The notes beneath the pieces were generated by a model. The model saw nothing but the letters and a program-made list of their open reading frames with translations. It had not been told where the DNA came from and searched no databases. Shown here piece by piece: positions 61,729 to 64,000 of a stretch of 64,000 nt of DNA; position 1 is the stretch's first letter; the number at the start of each line of letters is the position of its first letter. The stretch spans positions 3,200 through 67,199 of the forward strand of contig JADIZZ010000024.1 in the NCBI GenBank assembly GCA_016704535.1. The letters run 5' to 3'. Both the position numbers and the translations under genes were made by a program. The stretch is from Betaproteobacteria bacterium. GTDB lineage: Bacteria; Pseudomonadota; Gammaproteobacteria; Burkholderiales; Burkholderiaceae_C.

Positions 61729-63305
61729 TCAGCGCCCACCGCCGCGGCCGCCACGCGGTCCGCCGCGGCCCGGACCGCCTTGGCCACCGCCACCGCCACC
61801 GGCTCGTCGCGGACCACCGCGGCCGCCGCCGCCCTTGCCCTTACGCAGGAAGGCATCGGCGCCGATGTAGCCGACGGCCGTCTGCAGTGGATCAGGCACG
61901 CGATTGGGATCACCCCCGCCGGCCTTCTTCGGCGCAGGCCGGCCGCGGTTGCGCTTGGCACCCGGCTGGATGCCGCCCCCTGGGCCGAATCCGCCGTGGC
62001 CGCCACCGGCAAAGCGCTTGTCGTAAGTCTGCTGCAGCGGATTCGGGATCGGTCCGTCTTCGGGGATGTCGCGCTGCGGCGTGCGGTCGCGCTGCAAGGC
62101 ACGCTTGTCGTAGGTCTGCTGCAGCGGGTTGGGGATGGGCCCGTCTTCGGGCATTTCACGGCGCAGGGCCCGTTCCTGCTGGATGGCACGCTTGTCGAAG
62201 GTCTGCTGCAGCGGGTTAGGGATCGCGCCGCCTTCACCGGGCTCGCCCCGCTGCGGTCGGGGTTCACGTGGCGGGCGCGGCTCTCGCGGTTCGCGAGGAG
62301 GCCGTGGCTGGGCCTCGGCGCCCGGCGGGCGCGGCCCGCGCTCGAGTTCGTCACCGCGGCGTTTCGCCCCGCGTCGGTTGCGGCCACGCCTTGACGGGCC
62401 ATCGCCTTCGGCCTCGTGCGGCCCTTCGCGCGGCGCGTCGGAGGTGCCTTGGGGTCGCGGCCCACTCGCCAGCCGGCGCAGATTGCGCAGATCGTGGTCG
62501 TCGAGGTCGACCCACACACCGCGTTTGAGCCCGCGCGGCAGCACCACGCTGCCGTAGCGTATGCGGATCAGCCGGCTCACGGCGTGACCCACGGCTTCGA
62601 ACAGCCGGCGCACCTCGCGGTTGCGACCTTCGGTGATAACGCAGCGATACCAGTGGTTGGCGCCTTCGCCACCACCATCTTCGATGCTCTTGAAGGCGCA
62701 TCGCTGGCCGTCGATATCCACGCCTTCAAGCAGCTGGGCCTTGGCCTGCGCGTCCAGCACGCCCAGCGAACGCACGGCGTATTCGCGCTCGACGCCGAAA
62801 CGGGGTGCATCAGCTGGTTGGCGAGTTCGCCGGAGGTCGTGAACAGCAGCAGACCTTCGGTGTTGATGTCCAGGCGGCCCACCGACTGCCACTTGCCCTG
62901 ATGTAGGCGCGGCAGGCGGCGGAACACGGTCGGCCTTTGCTGCGGGTCGTCGTGGGTGACGACTTCGCCGGCAGGTTTGTGATAGGCGATGACCCGAGGC
63001 GGGGGCGGCGCGATGCGGTAGCGCACCGGCTTGCCGTCGAGCGACGCGGTCGCCAGGACACGCGCTGGCCGATGCGCTGGCTCGCCGTTCACGGTGAAAC
63101 GGCCCTCGGCAATCATCGTCCGAGGTCGCGCCGCGAGCCGACGCCGGCCTGCGCCAGCACCTTTGTGCAACTTCGGCGCGTCGGCTTCCGGGGCCAGCAC
63201 GCGTTTGGCCGGGGCCTTCCGGCTCATCGGCCATGCCCGTTCCGCCACGGGCGCCTGTTCGACGTCGAATTCGCCCGACAACACCTGCGCGAACACCTCG
63301 TCCAC
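61729..63305 (-). pseudogene. rluB: Ribosomal large-subunit pseudouridine synthase RluB, frame broken by several indels
   Basis: RluB modifies U2605 of 23S rRNA. From 63305 one frame gives VLAPEADAPKLHK, IAEGRFTVNGEP and VGRLDINTEGLLLFTTSGELANQ, with the catalytic Asp in GRLDINTEG. At about 62815 coding moves to another frame (FGVEREYAVRSLGVLDAQAK and on to 61729). Further shifts at about 63170, 63120 and 63050-63085 disrupt the S4-like start, where VLAQAGVGSRRDL appears out of frame. The C-terminal tail, rich in Arg/Gly/Pro, holds three 29-residue repeats. Coding sense persists in every segment, so I cannot separate decay from sequence error. Confidence 0.8.
62015..62240 (-). repeat. Three tandem 87-bp repeats in the rluB tail
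   Basis: CGCTTGTCG recurs at 62015, 62102 and 62189, exactly 87 bp apart, encoding three copies of a 29-residue unit containing PIPNPLQQTYDKR. A fourth, degenerate copy (RVPDPLQTAVG) follows near the C-terminus. Confidence 0.85.
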
Positions 63306-63842
63306 TACAGGCGGCGCAGGTCGGGCGGCCGGCGCATCGGCGGCCAGCCGCCTCGCCCGCGGCCCCGGGCTCCAGCAGCAGCGCCATCGCGCTGACCCTC
63401 ACGCGCGCCGCCGCGTCGGCCGCGACGACGGTTGTGGCCCTTTGCGACCGCCGGCGTTCATCGCCAGCGGGCGCGCCTCCCGACTCGGACATTTCCACCG
63501 GCTTCGCCCTCAAGGCCGCCAAGCGCCAGTTGCGCCACCGGCCTCGTGCGGTTCGAACGCATGCGCGGCCACCGCTCGCGGCGATGCCACGGCAGGCATC
63601 GACTCGCCACCTGTCGGCGCGGGCCCCAAGGTGCCTCGGCTGAAAACCGAACCGGCGTCAACGGTGTCGACCCGCATGGCGACCTCACCTGCGGGCCTGC
63701 ACGGCGCGCGGCGACGCTTGGGCTTGTCGGCCAGGAGTTCACTGCCCACGTCGGGGGCGGAACCTCGGAACATGTCGGAGTCTGATGCGGTTCATTCGGC
63801 GGATCGGTGGGGGAAAGGATTTATTTCTGTTGGCTGCGTTGT
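63306..63842 (-). other. Probable disordered N-terminal extension of rluB, frames unresolved
   Basis: This 537-bp stretch lies between the first readable RluB segment and the scpB stop. On the minus strand an ATG at 63773 opens a frame rich in Lys/Arg/Ala/Pro (LADKPKRRRAPCRPAGEV), typical of the long low-complexity RluB N-terminus in Burkholderiales. It ends at 63510, and coding then seems to change frame. No other gene is seen. Confidence 0.4.
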
Positions 63843-64000
63843 TCAGCCATCGGTGGGCGCTTCGTCTCTGGGGGCCGACTCCAGCGGCATTACGCCCTGA
63901 CCATCGTCCAGCAAGGTAAGCCCTGCTCCAGCGCGGCCAGCAAGCGTAGGCGCTTCGGGGGCGTCCGTTTCGCCGTCGATGGGCGGCAGTTGGTCCAGAC
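63843..64000 (-). CDS. scpB: Segregation and condensation protein ScpB, C-terminal end (runs off the window)
   Basis: The minus strand from the window edge reads 51 residues, LDQLPPIDGETDAPEAPTL through a Gly/Leu stretch to ESAPRDEAPTDG and TGA. The acidic, proline-rich tail with LPPIDGE, and its place just upstream of rluB, match ScpB of Burkholderiales, the SMC-complex subunit for chromosome segregation. The conserved winged-helix domains are outside the window, so the call rests on the tail and gene order. Confidence 0.65.
   Translation of the reverse strand, partial: LDQLPPIDGETDAPEAPTLAGRAGAGLTLLDDGQGVMPLESAPRDEAPTDG

Noticed and set aside
62015..62240. CRISPR-like array
   Set aside because: The 87-bp repeats are in frame, encode a protein tail and have no unique spacers; no CRISPR array or cas gene is seen in the window.

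Overview
The window is high-GC DNA from a betaproteobacterium, most likely order Burkholderiales (Leptothrix/Rubrivivax/Methylibium-like). The gene order supports this: rpsB-tsf-pyrH-frr-uppS-cdsA-dxr-rseP-bamA-skp-lpxD-fabZ-lpxA-lpxB-rnhB, ndk-rlmN-pilW-rodZ-ispG-hisS-yfgM-bamB-der-hfq-hflX-hflK-hflC-DUF2065-hisZ-purA, and PriB between S6 and S18. The species cannot be named from sequence alone.

Positions 1 to about 14,900 are accessory DNA. The left part (1-4.6 kb) holds a cut-off alpha/beta hydrolase, a PF10118 hydrolase, a complete IS1182-family insertion sequence with terminal inverted repeats, a DUF4336 protein and a divergent AraC-type regulator. From 14,814 down to 4,981 a tightly coupled seven-gene minus-strand operon of visibly lower GC encodes three different tyrosine recombinases (778, 699 and 425 aa), a helix-turn-helix/coiled-coil/P-loop protein, two small helix-turn-helix proteins and a RecD-like helicase. 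It has its own promoter, placed between two exact 12-bp direct repeats. The operon abuts a truncated PA0069-family radical SAM gene, broken inside the codons for its first iron-sulfur cysteine motif. The rest of that gene is not in the window, so the simplest reading is a multi-recombinase integrative island of at least 14.9 kb, with the operon at its right end and the remainder to the left as cargo. It recalls Tn554-type elements and the Gamma-Mobile-Trio islands, but equivalence is not shown.

From 14.9 kb rightward the window is core chromosome: dnaB; the rpsF-priB-rpsR-rplI ribosomal operon; a two-subunit sodium/solute symporter; ppsA with its divergent regulator ppsR; then one long minus-strand chain covering translation (rpsB, tsf, frr), UMP kinase, isoprenoid and phospholipid synthesis (uppS, cdsA, dxr), envelope assembly (rseP, bamA, skp), lipid A synthesis (lpxD, fabZ, lpxA, lpxB), rnhB and a SpoU methyltransferase. 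On the plus strand lie a D-amino-acid dehydrogenase-like gene and nnr. RNase R, tRNA-Leu(CAG) and a phosphoribosyltransferase follow, then purA-hisZ and the hfl/hfq/der/bamB/hisS/ispG/pilW/rlmN/ndk chain to rluB and the 3' end of scpB.

Two core genes have broken frames: hisS by one base near its 3' end, and rluB by at least four small indels. Both keep coding character in the alternate frames, so sequencing or assembly error is at least as likely as real decay.
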